A DNA stretch of 64,000 nt, taken from SAR86 cluster bacterium SAR86E (lineage in GTDB: Bacteria > Pseudomonadota > Gammaproteobacteria > Magnimaribacterales > D2472). Where the stretch lies: the NCBI GenBank assembly GCA_000307935.1, contig AMWX01000002.1:186001-250000 (forward strand), given 5' to 3'. The position numbers and the translations under genes are program-made. Under the pieces are notes generated by a model. The model saw only the letters and a program-made list of their open reading frames with translations, searched no databases and was not told where the DNA came from. Below are positions 47,757-56,696 of the stretch, piece after piece (within the stretch, counting starts at the first letter, position 1; each line of letters opens with the position of its first letter).

Positions 47757-48220
47757 TGAAATGCAAAGTTATTAGTATTAGCCACAAGCCTTCTTCCTGG
47801 GAAAAAGAAGCTCTTCAATTTTATTTAAAACAGTTGCCCAAACACATCAAAATCTCATCAGTTGATGTCAAGCCTAACTCATCTAAATCAATGGACCAAT
47901 CCTTAATATTGGACGCTGAATGCAATGAAGTACTTCGTCATATTAATAAAACTGAATATACTATTTTGTGGGATAGGCTTGGAAAAAAAATTAGCAGCCA
48001 TGGTTTTGCTGATCTAATTCAGGATAAAGCTGATGCCGGTCAAGATATTAACTTTATTATTGGGGGAGCACTTGGCGCATCCGATCATCTATTTCAAAGT
48101 TCACAATTAGTTCTCTCTGCCTCAGACCTTACATTCCCTCACAGGCTATTTAAAATATTTCTTATTGAACAAATTTATAGAGCATGTGCTATTAAGAATA
48201 ATCATCCTTATCACAAATAA
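47756..48220 (+). CDS. rlmH: 23S rRNA pseudouridine1915 N3-methyltransferase
   Basis: A 154-residue SPOUT methyltransferase. The knot region contains WDRLGKKISS, FIIGGALGASD near 102-112 and the ending HRLFKIFLIEQIYRACAIKNNHPYHK typical of RlmH. It methylates pseudouridine 1915 in helix 69 using SAM. Length matches the family (about 155). Overlaps both neighbours by one base. Confidence 0.96.
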   Translation: MKCKVISISHKPSSWEKEALQFYLKQLPKHIKISSVDVKPNSSKSMDQSLILDAECNEVLRHINKTEYTILWDRLGKKISSHGFADLIQDKADAGQDINFIIGGALGASDHLFQSSQLVLSASDLTFPHRLFKIFLIEQIYRACAIKNNHPYHK

Positions 48221-50055
48221 TGATTTTTGAAGAGCGTCAAATTGAAAAAAATAATTTCTCTTCTAGGGCAATATTACTTTTTGGGCTAGTAATTCTAAGC
48301 TTTGTTATGATTCTAATCAAAGTTTTTTCATTACAAATCTCAGGTTATTCAGACTATCAGCTTGCTGCGTTAAAGAATAAAAATTATACAGTTCCTGTTC
48401 AAGCACTCCGAGGTGAGATCTTTGATAGAAATGGAGTTGCCTTGGTAAGAAATGATCCTACTTTTGATCTAATCACGCGACCAAATCTCATCGCAGATAT
48501 TGATAATTTTATCAATGAAATCCAAGGTGTTATTTTTTTATCTGAAAAAGAAATTTTAAATTTTAAAAAGGCCTATCAAAAAAAAGCATTTGCTAATAAA
48601 GAACTTGTTTTAAAAAAAGATCTTACTGATGAAGAGATTGCAAGGTTTGAAGTAAGAAGTTTTAATTTTTTGCATGCATTTATAGGCAAGCGTTACAGAC
48701 GAATAACTGATTATCCAACAATTTTCTCACATGTTTTGGGATATACCACCAGAAGTGAAAATGATTTCACAACCATGCCTGATATTCCTCGCAGCCATTG
48801 GAGAGATGCAGAATTGACTTACGCACATGGCTTGATCGCTGGGCAAACAGGGTTGGAGCAAGTCTACGATAATTATCTTAAAGGAAAGCATGGATCAAAA
48901 GTTTATGAGATGAATGCGAGGGGGCAATTTGTAAAACCACTTTCAATTGTCAATCCTTTCAAAGGAGCAGATTTATATACACATTTGGATATTAAGGCGC
49001 AAAAAAGTGCGGCTAAATTTATTGGCAATAGGAAAGGTGCTGTTGTAGCAATAGATTTAGAATCCGGAGGGATAAATGTTTTATACAGCTCTCCATCATA
49101 TTCAATTAATAAACTTTCAAATGGGGTGAGTGAGAGAGAATTAAAAGATCTCATTAACGATATAAATAAACCTTTTTTTAACCGTGCTTTACAAGGTAGG
49201 TACCCGCCAGCCTCAACAATTAAACCAGCGATAGGCATGTATGGTTTATCAAGCAGTATTGTCGATTGGAATTTCAAGCTTCAAGATCCAGGTTTTTTTA
49301 CATTGCCTGAGACTGGCAGAATATTTAGGGGATGGCGAGAAGGAGGGCATGGAAAAGTAGACATGCTTAAGGCAATATTGGTTAGCTCTAATACCTATTT
49401 TTTTTCTTTAGCCTATCAAGCTGATATTGATGCACTCTCAAAACATCTTTCAAGCCTGGGGTTTGGAAAAAAGGCTTGCGCTGACTGTTTCAATGAAGAT
49501 CCAGCCTTTGTGCCGACTCCTGAATGGAAGTACGGCATCATGAATGCTGGTTGGGTCAAAGGTGATACTGTAAATTTAGGGGTTGGGCAGGGCTATTTAG
49601 TTGCAACACCTATTCAGTTAGCAAACTATGCAGCAATTCTAGCTACTAAAGGGAAATTTTTTGAACCGTCAATTGTTACCTCAGGAATTATCAAAAAGTC
49701 ATTAAATATCTGGGATGATAAGAAATTTAGTAATTTAGATTGGAAAAAAATGCATGAGGCAATGCTTGGAGTTATTGAAAGTGATGCTGGAACAGCTAGA
49801 AGTATACGTTCTCTAAAAAAATTTCAGGTAGCTGGAAAATCAGGAACAGCTGAGTTGGTAAGTCTTGATAGCAAGGAAGCATATCAAGATATTAGAACAT
49901 CTGAGCTTCTCAGAGATCATTCAATTATAATCGCATTTGGGCCTATGCCCAATCCAAGATATGCTGTATCTGTTGTCATTGAAAATGGGGAGAGCGGTGG
50001 CGCAGTTGCTGGACCAGTAGCAATCGAGGTCTTAAAGAGCCTAGTTAATGAATAA
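48220..50055 (+). CDS. mrdA: penicillin-binding protein 2 (transpeptidase)
   Basis: A 611-residue class B PBP. A single N-terminal membrane anchor (about 19-38) precedes a dimerisation domain beginning VQALRGEIFDRNGVALVRN. The transpeptidase motifs are ASTIKP (SxxK, nucleophile near residue 332), SSN (near 395) and KSGTAE (near 540). With RodA it makes peptidoglycan during rod elongation. It overlaps mrdB by 8 bases. Confidence 0.96.
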   Translation: MIFEERQIEKNNFSSRAILLFGLVILSFVMILIKVFSLQISGYSDYQLAALKNKNYTVPVQALRGEIFDRNGVALVRNDPTFDLITRPNLIADIDNFINEIQGVIFLSEKEILNFKKAYQKKAFANKELVLKKDLTDEEIARFEVRSFNFLHAFIGKRYRRITDYPTIFSHVLGYTTRSENDFTTMPDIPRSHWRDAELTYAHGLIAGQTGLEQVYDNYLKGKHGSKVYEMNARGQFVKPLSIVNPFKGADLYTHLDIKAQKSAAKFIGNRKGAVVAIDLESGGINVLYSSPSYSINKLSNGVSERELKDLINDINKPFFNRALQGRYPPASTIKPAIGMYGLSSSIVDWNFKLQDPGFFTLPETGRIFRGWREGGHGKVDMLKAILVSSNTYFFSLAYQADIDALSKHLSSLGFGKKACADCFNEDPAFVPTPEWKYGIMNAGWVKGDTVNLGVGQGYLVATPIQLANYAAILATKGKFFEPSIVTSGIIKKSLNIWDDKKFSNLDWKKMHEAMLGVIESDAGTARSIRSLKKFQVAGKSGTAELVSLDSKEAYQDIRTSELLRDHSIIIAFGPMPNPRYAVSVVIENGESGGAVAGPVAIEVLKSLVNE

Positions 50056-51136
50056 ACAATTTCAGAAAATTTATTTAGACCCGTATTTATTCTTTAGTAT
50101 TTTTTTAATCTCTTCACTTGGTTTATTTTTTTTATTCTCTGCTTCTAATGGAGATATAGGCTCTGTAATTAAGCAATTAGTTTATGTGATTATTGGTCTG
50201 GCACTTATGGTTTTGATCAGTCAGCCTGATCCAGATGTTTTTCGAAGACTGTCTGGAGCATTTTTACTTTTTTCATTTTTATTGATGGGTATTACCTATT
50301 TCTTTGGACCAGAAATTAATGGTGCTCAAAGATGGGTTCGGATTGGTTCAATCTCTTTTCAATCATCAGAGTTAATGAAGCTAGCAGTCCCAATTTTTTT
50401 AGCCAGTTTTTTATTTAATAAGCAACTTCCCATTCAGCGCAAAGAAATAATGTTGAGCTTGTTAATGGTTTTTTTCTGTTTTTTTCTTGTTTATAGACAG
50501 CCTGACCTTGGAACAGCATTGATTGTTGCATGTTCAGGTCTTTTCGTATTATTTCTTTCGGGACTGAGCTGGAGTTTCATTGGAGGATCTTTTATTTTAT
50601 TAGTAATAAGCTCTCCATTTATATGGAATATTTTATTGCAACCATTTCAACGCCAAAGGATTGCAACTTACTTTAATCCAGACTCTGATCCTTTTGGTGC
50701 AAGTTGGAATATTATTCAGTCAAAAGTTGCAATCGGTTCTGGTGGTTTATTTGGTAAAGGTTTTGGTGAGGGCTCTCAAACACAGCTAAACTTTCTTCCA
50801 GAAACAGAAACAGATTTTATATTTTCTGTGATTGGAGAAGAATTTGGTTTTTTAGGTGTTCTGCTGCTCATCAGCATTTATCTATTTATTTTGCTTAGAT
50901 GTTTTTATTTGGCATTAAGCGCAAGAGATAGGTTTTGCAGGCTTGTAATAGGTGGCCTTAGCCTTACTTTTGCAGCAAATCTAATTATCAACTTATGCAT
51001 GGTAGTTGGGCTCCTGCCAGTTGTGGGCATGCCCTTGCCTTTTATCAGCAAGGGCGGATCATCATTAATGTCTTTATTTATAGCTTTTGGCATAATTATG
51101 TCTATGGGAACCCATAAAAAATTTTTACCGCAATGA
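50048..51136 (+). CDS. mrdB: RodA peptidoglycan glycosyltransferase
   Basis: A 362-residue, ten-helix SEDS polymerase. Signatures are NGAQRWVRIG near 95, QPDLGTALI near 152 and the late PVVGMPLPFISKGGSSL near 325 with GIIMSM after it. It polymerises lipid II in partnership with PBP2. Its last 4 bases overlap the mltB ATG. Confidence 0.96.
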   Translation: MNKQFQKIYLDPYLFFSIFLISSLGLFFLFSASNGDIGSVIKQLVYVIIGLALMVLISQPDPDVFRRLSGAFLLFSFLLMGITYFFGPEINGAQRWVRIGSISFQSSELMKLAVPIFLASFLFNKQLPIQRKEIMLSLLMVFFCFFLVYRQPDLGTALIVACSGLFVLFLSGLSWSFIGGSFILLVISSPFIWNILLQPFQRQRIATYFNPDSDPFGASWNIIQSKVAIGSGGLFGKGFGEGSQTQLNFLPETETDFIFSVIGEEFGFLGVLLLISIYLFILLRCFYLALSARDRFCRLVIGGLSLTFAANLIINLCMVVGLLPVVGMPLPFISKGGSSLMSLFIAFGIIMSMGTHKKFLPQ

Positions 51137-52167
51137 AACCTTTTTTTATAACTTGCCTACTTCTTTCAAATTTTATCTTTGCTGACTATTCACAACATCA
51201 AGAAGCACAAGAGGTAATAGAATTACTTGTAAGCGAACATGATTTTGATAAAAGTTATGTTGAAGCAATATTGAGATCAGCAAATAAACAAGAAAAAATA
51301 TTACAGTCAATGTCTCAGCCTGCTGAATTCACTTGGACATGGGAAAGGTATAGAAAGCTTTTTTTAGAAGATAAGCGCATTGCAAATGGTAAAAAATTTA
51401 TTCAAGATAACTCAGAATTATTTGATAGGGTTGAAAATGAATTTGGCGTGCCAAGAGAAATTATTACCTCTATTTTAGGTGTTGAAACAAGATATGGAAA
51501 GATTCAAGGAAACTATAGAGTCTTGGATAGCTTGGTCACACTTGGGTTTGATTTTCCAAGAAGGTCTAAGTTTTTCAAGAGCGAACTAATCCAATTTTTT
51601 TTATTAACAAGAGAAAATAACTTAGATATTAATTCTGTTGAAGGATCCTATGCTGGGGCTATGGGATATGGCCAATTTATCTCATCAAGTTATAGAAATT
51701 TTGCAGTGGATTATGATGGGGATGGATATGCTGATTTATTTAACTCAGTGCCTGATGCAGTTGCAAGCATAGCTAATTATTTAAAAATTCATGGTTGGAA
51801 AAGAGGCGGTGCCATTGTTACAAAAGTTGAGTTAAATAAAGTAAGTAAAACATTCAAGCATCAAGCTAATCTCAATAAATATATTCCTCTTAAATTCACC
51901 GAGGGTTTAAATAAAGAATATATAGTTCAAGAGGGAGATAGCCTGTTATCCATTGCCATTGAAAATGATTTAAATGTGAAAAACCTAATGAGTTTAAATA
52001 AAATTAAGAATAAGAATTTAATTCAGGTTGGACAAACTATTATAATAAATGTACCCAATGATTCATATTTTATGGGCGATGATAACTTTATTGCTATTAC
52101 TAAATATAATCGCAGTCATTTTTATGCTAAAGCCGTGTATGATTTGTCCTTGGAATTTAAGAACTAA
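51133..52167 (+). CDS. mltB: lytic murein transglycosylase B with internal LysM
   Basis: A 344-residue exported lytic transglycosylase of the MltB family. A short signal (ends near FADY, residue 18) is followed by the catalytic domain with the glutamate in ILGVETRYGKIQG (near 113-125), GAMGYGQFISSSYR and AVDYDGDGYADL. A LysM domain (about 255-308, from YIVQEGDSLLSIA to VGQTIIINV) sits before the final catalytic element FIAITKYNRSHFYAKAV, so it appears embedded, not appended. It cleaves the glycan strand forming an anhydro end; LysM would hold it on glycan. No lipobox is seen. Confidence 0.9.
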   Translation: MKPFFITCLLLSNFIFADYSQHQEAQEVIELLVSEHDFDKSYVEAILRSANKQEKILQSMSQPAEFTWTWERYRKLFLEDKRIANGKKFIQDNSELFDRVENEFGVPREIITSILGVETRYGKIQGNYRVLDSLVTLGFDFPRRSKFFKSELIQFFLLTRENNLDINSVEGSYAGAMGYGQFISSSYRNFAVDYDGDGYADLFNSVPDAVASIANYLKIHGWKRGGAIVTKVELNKVSKTFKHQANLNKYIPLKFTEGLNKEYIVQEGDSLLSIAIENDLNVKNLMSLNKIKNKNLIQVGQTIIINVPNDSYFMGDDNFIAITKYNRSHFYAKAVYDLSLEFKN

Positions 52168-52171
52168 TCTC

Positions 52172-53332
52172 ATGATAAGAAAAATAATTTATTTTTGTTT
52201 GGTTGCTCCATTTTGTTTTGAGAGCATGGCTCAATCTATGGTACCGAAGGCACCAAAATTAAATCTTGAGAGTTATATTTTGCTTGAAGCCAGCACAAAT
52301 ACGGTAATTGCAGAGTTTAACTCTGACAATCAGATCTCTCCTGCGAGTATGACAAAAGTTATGAGTGGGTATGTTATTGCAGATCAAATAGCCAATGGAG
52401 CTATTGGTTTAGATGATAAGGTTTTAATCAGTGAAAAAGCTTGGAAGACTGGTGGTTCTAAAATGTTTATTGAAGCTGGGAAAAGAATCCCAGTGCGTGA
52501 TCTTCTTTCTGGAATAGTTATTCAATCGGGAAATGATGCTACTGTAGCATTGGCTGAATATGTGGCGGGGTCAGAAGAGGGGTTTGTCGATTTTATGAAT
52601 GCCTATGCCTCAGAATTAGGTTTAAGTAATACACTTTTCCAAAACGCAGTTGGTTGGACAGACCCCAATCATTTTTCATCAGCCAAAGATTTAGCCAACC
52701 TCACCCAGGCACTTATAAATGATTTTCCAGATCATTACGAAATTTATAAAGAAAAAGAGTTCACATTTGGCGGTATTAGGCAATTAAATAGAAATAAACT
52801 TTTATGGAGAGACGATACCGTAGATGGAGTGAAAACCGGCCATACTCAATCAGCTGGATATTGTTTAATTTCTTCTGCCAAAAGAAATGACATGAGATTA
52901 ATTGCGGTCGTTGCTGGAAGTCCCTCTGAGAATGAGAGATTGATATCTTCGCAGAGACTTCTTGAATATGGATTTAGATTTTTTGCTACTCAAAAATTAA
53001 TTTCAAAATATACTCAAATCACGTCTGCTAAAGTTTGGGGTGGAAGAGATGATGAAGTTGCGCTGGGATCAGCTCAAGATATCTTGTTAACCTTGCCTCG
53101 TTCTGATTTCAAAAATATTAAAGCAAATTATAAGTTCAACAATAATATACAAGCGCCTATCTCTGATGGTGACGTGATTGGTGATATTGAATTCATGTCA
53201 GATAGCAGAGTGGTGCTTTCTGCGCCATTGATCGCTATAGAGTCTGTTGAAGCGAAAGGTTTTTTTGGCAGAATATGGAGCAGAATATTATTTTGGATAA
53301 TGAGCTTATTTTCCATTAGTGAAAATGAGTAA
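52172..53332 (+). CDS. dacA: D-alanyl-D-alanine carboxypeptidase (PBP5/6 type)
   Basis: A 386-residue protein. A signal peptide (ends near SMAQS, residue 21) precedes the S11 peptidase domain with SMTK (SxxK, near 59), SGND (SxN, near 122) and KTGH (near 222). A beta domain follows, ending in a hydrophobic/amphipathic anchor (FFGRIWSRILFWIMSLF). It trims terminal D-Ala from pentapeptides. ATG 52172 is chosen because it gives the signal peptide; a longer frame would run back through mltB. The next gene starts 8 bases before its stop. Confidence 0.93.
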   Translation: MIRKIIYFCLVAPFCFESMAQSMVPKAPKLNLESYILLEASTNTVIAEFNSDNQISPASMTKVMSGYVIADQIANGAIGLDDKVLISEKAWKTGGSKMFIEAGKRIPVRDLLSGIVIQSGNDATVALAEYVAGSEEGFVDFMNAYASELGLSNTLFQNAVGWTDPNHFSSAKDLANLTQALINDFPDHYEIYKEKEFTFGGIRQLNRNKLLWRDDTVDGVKTGHTQSAGYCLISSAKRNDMRLIAVVAGSPSENERLISSQRLLEYGFRFFATQKLISKYTQITSAKVWGGRDDEVALGSAQDILLTLPRSDFKNIKANYKFNNNIQAPISDGDVIGDIEFMSDSRVVLSAPLIAIESVEAKGFFGRIWSRILFWIMSLFSISENE

Positions 53333-54173
53333 AATTCATGCCATTTACCAGGGAAAGTTAAGCCCAATTGATGAAATAAAGGTTTCTCCTCTTTCTCGTG
53401 CTTACACTTTTTCTGACAGTATTTATGAGGTTATCCCATATTTTTCTGGCCAACCTCTATGTTTTAAAGAACATATTAATCGAATGCGTAATAGTGCTGA
53501 AAAAATGAATTTAAATGTAGATTTCGACATCGTGACTAATGAAATTTCAACCTTGGCAGAAGCTTTATCTTTAAAAAATGGCTATGTGTATTACCAAATT
53601 TCAAGGGGTATAGATATTATCAGATCTCATATGTATGAGGATGATATTGAAATAGAAAAATTTGGTTATGCTTTGCCAATGGATTTTCCTTCATCATCGA
53701 TAAGTGCAATGCTGTGCGATGATGATCGATGGGGTAGATGTGACATTAAATCTACTTCATTGCTTGGTAATGTTTTGTCTATGAATCAGGCTAAATCAAT
53801 GGGGTGTCAGGAAGTTGTAATGCCCCGCGACGGCATTGTTACCGAAGCGGGAGCCAGTAATGTGTTTTACTTTGATTCATCCGGCTCCATCAGAACTGCT
53901 GCATTATCTGAAAATATTTTGCCAGGAATTACTCGTGAAATACTTATTAATTCATTAAAAGGGTCTTCTTATAATGTAATAGAAGGTAATTGTGCTGTTA
54001 CTGATCTTGATGACTCTCCTTGCATATGGCTCACTAGCTCCACTAAGGGCATGCTGCCTCTGAAAAATTTGATTGGCACAAATTACAAATTAAACAAGAG
54101 TTTTAAAGGGTTTGCAGAAATTTCTGAACTATTTAGTTCTGCAATGCAGTCACATCTTGCAGCTTCAGAATAG
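53325..54173 (+). CDS. dat: D-amino-acid aminotransferase (class IV PLP)
   Basis: A 282-residue fold-type IV aminotransferase. LSRAYTFSDSIYEVIPYF near 23-40, YYQISRGID near 85, the Schiff-base lysine in DIKSTSLLGNV near 142 and EAGASNVFYF near 175 with ILPGITRE near 200 mark the D-Ala transaminase branch. It makes D-Glu or D-Ala for cell wall precursors. That job fits its place after dacA. ATG 53325 is preferred over the GTG two codons before. Its 3' end overlaps holA by 41 bases on the other strand. Confidence 0.88.
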   Translation: MSKIHAIYQGKLSPIDEIKVSPLSRAYTFSDSIYEVIPYFSGQPLCFKEHINRMRNSAEKMNLNVDFDIVTNEISTLAEALSLKNGYVYYQISRGIDIIRSHMYEDDIEIEKFGYALPMDFPSSSISAMLCDDDRWGRCDIKSTSLLGNVLSMNQAKSMGCQEVVMPRDGIVTEAGASNVFYFDSSGSIRTAALSENILPGITREILINSLKGSSYNVIEGNCAVTDLDDSPCIWLTSSTKGMLPLKNLIGTNYKLNKSFKGFAEISELFSSAMQSHLAASE

Positions 54174-55131
54174 CTCTTTCTATTTGCTCCCAAGTTTCTG
54201 CTTTTAATAAGCCTTTATTGATAAGATCAATTTTAAGAATTTCATTATTTAAATCCATAAATTCTTGAACTTTAGAATGTTTGATCAATTCTAAATAGGC
54301 AGAAATTTTTGATGACCATACTCCGCTGTTAACCAAGGCATTTTTTTTATTGGTAGATTGTATGGATGCAATACAGGAATTTATAACTTTTGCTATTATC
54401 CAAATGATGGGCGCTGAGCTCTGGGGATCATGCTCTTCCATGTATTTTACAGCGTTTAATGCTTTATTAAAATTTCTATTAATTAATAAATCTTCTAACT
54501 CAAATGCGCTAATACCTGACCCAAATACAATATGATCTGTTTTTAATTCATTGAAGTGTTCTTGATTAAGAAAGAGTAGCTCTAATAATGCAACTTCATT
54601 TTTTTGACCTAAAAGATTGGCTTCATTGTTTTGATAAATTGATCCTCCAAATACTGGCAGAAGATGATCAGGCAAGAAGCTAAGCTTTCTTTTCAACCAA
54701 ATCTTTTCTTCAACTGATTTTAGTTTATTGCAGTTAATTATCATCCCAGCATCATCAAAGTTTTTTATCCAAGAGCCACTTGTAGGTGTTTTTTCAATGC
54801 TGGATTCAATTATTATTGCAATATTTGCTGATTGAAAAATATTTTTATCCTCTAATATAAATTTAATTTTTTCAGGAAACCTTCCTGATGAATGTTTAAC
54901 ATGAAGAATAAGATTTTCCTGGAATAAAGAGCCTCCAATATTTTTTGTGAGTATTTCTTGAATTTTCTCAAGCTCATCTTGGGTAAGAGTAATTTTCTCT
55001 TTAAATCCCTTGTCTTTTAAATTTAAGTATATGCTTGAAATGGCTTCTTGCTTTAGAACTATCTCATTACCTATTAGTAAGAAGTATTGATAATCCTTTG
55101 GGTCAGAAAAATTTATAAAATTAAGCTTCAA
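54133..55131 (-). CDS. holA: DNA polymerase III delta subunit
   Basis: A 332-residue protein with the weakly conserved features of HolA: an N-terminal RFC-like domain with YQYFLLIGNEIVLKQEA (altered from the usual YLLxGxDxxL), NCNKL near 135, and the helical C-domain with WIIAKVIN. It would be the wrench that opens the beta clamp in the clamp loader. Recognition rests mostly on position after lptE, with a 11-base overlap, plus length. Divergence is strong. Confidence 0.82.
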   Translation of the reverse strand: MKLNFINFSDPKDYQYFLLIGNEIVLKQEAISSIYLNLKDKGFKEKITLTQDELEKIQEILTKNIGGSLFQENLILHVKHSSGRFPEKIKFILEDKNIFQSANIAIIIESSIEKTPTSGSWIKNFDDAGMIINCNKLKSVEEKIWLKRKLSFLPDHLLPVFGGSIYQNNEANLLGQKNEVALLELLFLNQEHFNELKTDHIVFGSGISAFELEDLLINRNFNKALNAVKYMEEHDPQSSAPIIWIIAKVINSCIASIQSTNKKNALVNSGVWSSKISAYLELIKHSKVQEFMDLNNEILKIDLINKGLLKAETWEQIERAILKLQDVTALQN

Positions 55132-55585
55132 TTAACCAGTACTCCTGCATTAATTCTTTTAGCAAAGTTAATTCAAGCTCACTAATAATCTCCTTTTGCG
55201 CCATTATTTCAGCAGAAGGATTAGTTTCGTTGGCTGGCATAAATTTTGATATTTTCAAAATTCCACTTTTATTAATATTTTGATCATAAAATCTATATTG
55301 AAGTTCGCCAATAATTTCAATTTGCTTTGTTCTGGCAGAATAGCCGCCATAAAAGTTTTTCTTTTTAAATGTGAGATTCGTAATACTTAAATTTAAACTT
55401 TTTTCATTAGGCGTTTTAATGAAATAATTTTTTGATTTTTTTTTGAATGACTCGTCTATATCATATCCAAATATAATTTCATTCAGATTAATTTGAGATC
55501 TCTCAACCCAAGAATGCTGACAGCCAGAGATTAAAATAAAAATTGATAGTATTAATGAATACTTAATGAATTTACTCTGCTCCAT
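55121..55585 (-). CDS. lptE: LPS-assembly lipoprotein LptE-like
   Basis: A 154-residue lipoprotein: MEQSKFIKYS, a hydrophobic stretch and an ISGC lipobox with the cysteine near residue 21. The mature part is beta-rich and ends in a long helix (AQKEIISELELTLLKELMQEY), as in LptE. LptE plugs the LptD barrel that inserts LPS. ATG 55585 is chosen because it gives the lipobox at the usual distance; the longer frame has no sense as a signal. Position upstream of holA supports the call although sequence identity is low. Confidence 0.8.
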   Translation of the reverse strand: MEQSKFIKYSLILSIFILISGCQHSWVERSQINLNEIIFGYDIDESFKKKSKNYFIKTPNEKSLNLSITNLTFKKKNFYGGYSARTKQIEIIGELQYRFYDQNINKSGILKISKFMPANETNPSAEIMAQKEIISELELTLLKELMQEYWLIEA

Positions 55586-56696
55586 CAAAGAAATCTTTAA
55601 AGCCTGATGGGTCATGCCTTCCAACCACTAAATTTTCTAACATGCCTATCCCTGTTTCAGAGCCTAAAGTTGCATTTGCCATTTGATGCGTATGAAAAAA
55701 AGTATAGTCTCCTGGATCAATTGATGTTAAATCCCATACCTCATATCCAGTTTCAAGCTCTCCTTTCCAAATTCCGTGCTTCCACTCATCATGTTGGTAG
55801 CCAATGCCTTTGCAAAAAAATACTGGACCAAAAGTATTTAACTTTAGATCAAACTCATCTTTATTCTTCATCTGGCCTGAAATATTTGCACCAGTTGCCC
55901 ATCTTGTTCCTTTTTGCCAATTTACTGAGTGGTGGAGGGAATGTATTGTTTCAACCTCAATCTCACCAGGAGCAAGTGTCATATCATCATATAAAGGTAA
56001 TTTATGACCAGAAATTTGAGTTGTATTGCCATCATTGTCCTGAAAAGTTCCAAACTGTGTGCAAAAATTCTTGAAGTGAACAGGAGCCCAGCACCAATAA
56101 ACTCCTGGCTCTTTATTTAGCATTCCAGGGGCTCCTCCTTCAGGCTCGCCAACTGGCCTCACACCCCAGGATCTATCTCTTATTCCATAAATCTCTGTTG
56201 GAGTGAGACTTCCTGCCTCTGTCAAGATTGTACCAGTCCATTTCCCCAGCTGAGTGAACCTAATTGTGTTCATGATGGTTCTTGTACCTTCCATCATCAA
56301 TGATCGAGGTTCTTGATGCGCAACAGAATTAGCTGAAAACTTGAGATTACAATTTAATTTATTATCGGGGTCATCCAGCACAAACGTTAGCTCATTCATT
56401 GGCTCATCAACCGTTAATGTCATTGGGCCAATCTTAATTGGGACCCTGGCTTGATCTAAGCGTTGACTGGCATGAAATGAATACTGCTTTTCCTTATAAG
56501 AAATGCTGAAGTGTGCATCAATCACATGTCTATTTGGGTAAAGTCCAATTCCTATTTCAAAAATATATTCGTTTTCCGGATCCATGCCATTAAAAAAATA
56601 TCTATCATAAAAATTTCTATCTGTAGGACCAGGTATTGTTATTGGTTCTATTGCTTGATGGATTGGGTAATCGTCAAAAGGTGTGATGTAGTTCAT
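55572..56696 (-). CDS. CrtC/AttH lipocalin-like fold protein of unknown function
   Basis: A 374-residue protein without signal peptide or membrane segment. Its centre contains GIRDRSWGVRP near 170-180, a motif characteristic of hydroxyneurosporene-hydratase (CrtC)/AttH-like double-lipocalin proteins, and many aromatic strands (VYWCWAPVHF, EVETIHSLHHSVNW). These proteins bind hydrophobic ligands; CrtC adds water to carotenoids, other members are uncharacterised. It sits between leuS and lptE, overlapping both by 1 and 14 bases, an unusual place for such a gene. The function is not inferred. Confidence 0.7.
   Translation of the reverse strand: MNYITPFDDYPIHQAIEPITIPGPTDRNFYDRYFFNGMDPENEYIFEIGIGLYPNRHVIDAHFSISYKEKQYSFHASQRLDQARVPIKIGPMTLTVDEPMNELTFVLDDPDNKLNCNLKFSANSVAHQEPRSLMMEGTRTIMNTIRFTQLGKWTGTILTEAGSLTPTEIYGIRDRSWGVRPVGEPEGGAPGMLNKEPGVYWCWAPVHFKNFCTQFGTFQDNDGNTTQISGHKLPLYDDMTLAPGEIEVETIHSLHHSVNWQKGTRWATGANISGQMKNKDEFDLKLNTFGPVFFCKGIGYQHDEWKHGIWKGELETGYEVWDLTSIDPGDYTFFHTHQMANATLGSETGIGMLENLVVGRHDPSGFKDFFDGAE

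Noticed and set aside
48903-49277. 124-residue minus-strand frame
   Set aside because: Lies antisense within mrdA, whose motifs are intact on the plus strand.
55607-56074. 155-residue plus-strand frame
   Set aside because: Antisense to the CrtC/AttH-like gene, composition of a shadow frame, no start signal.
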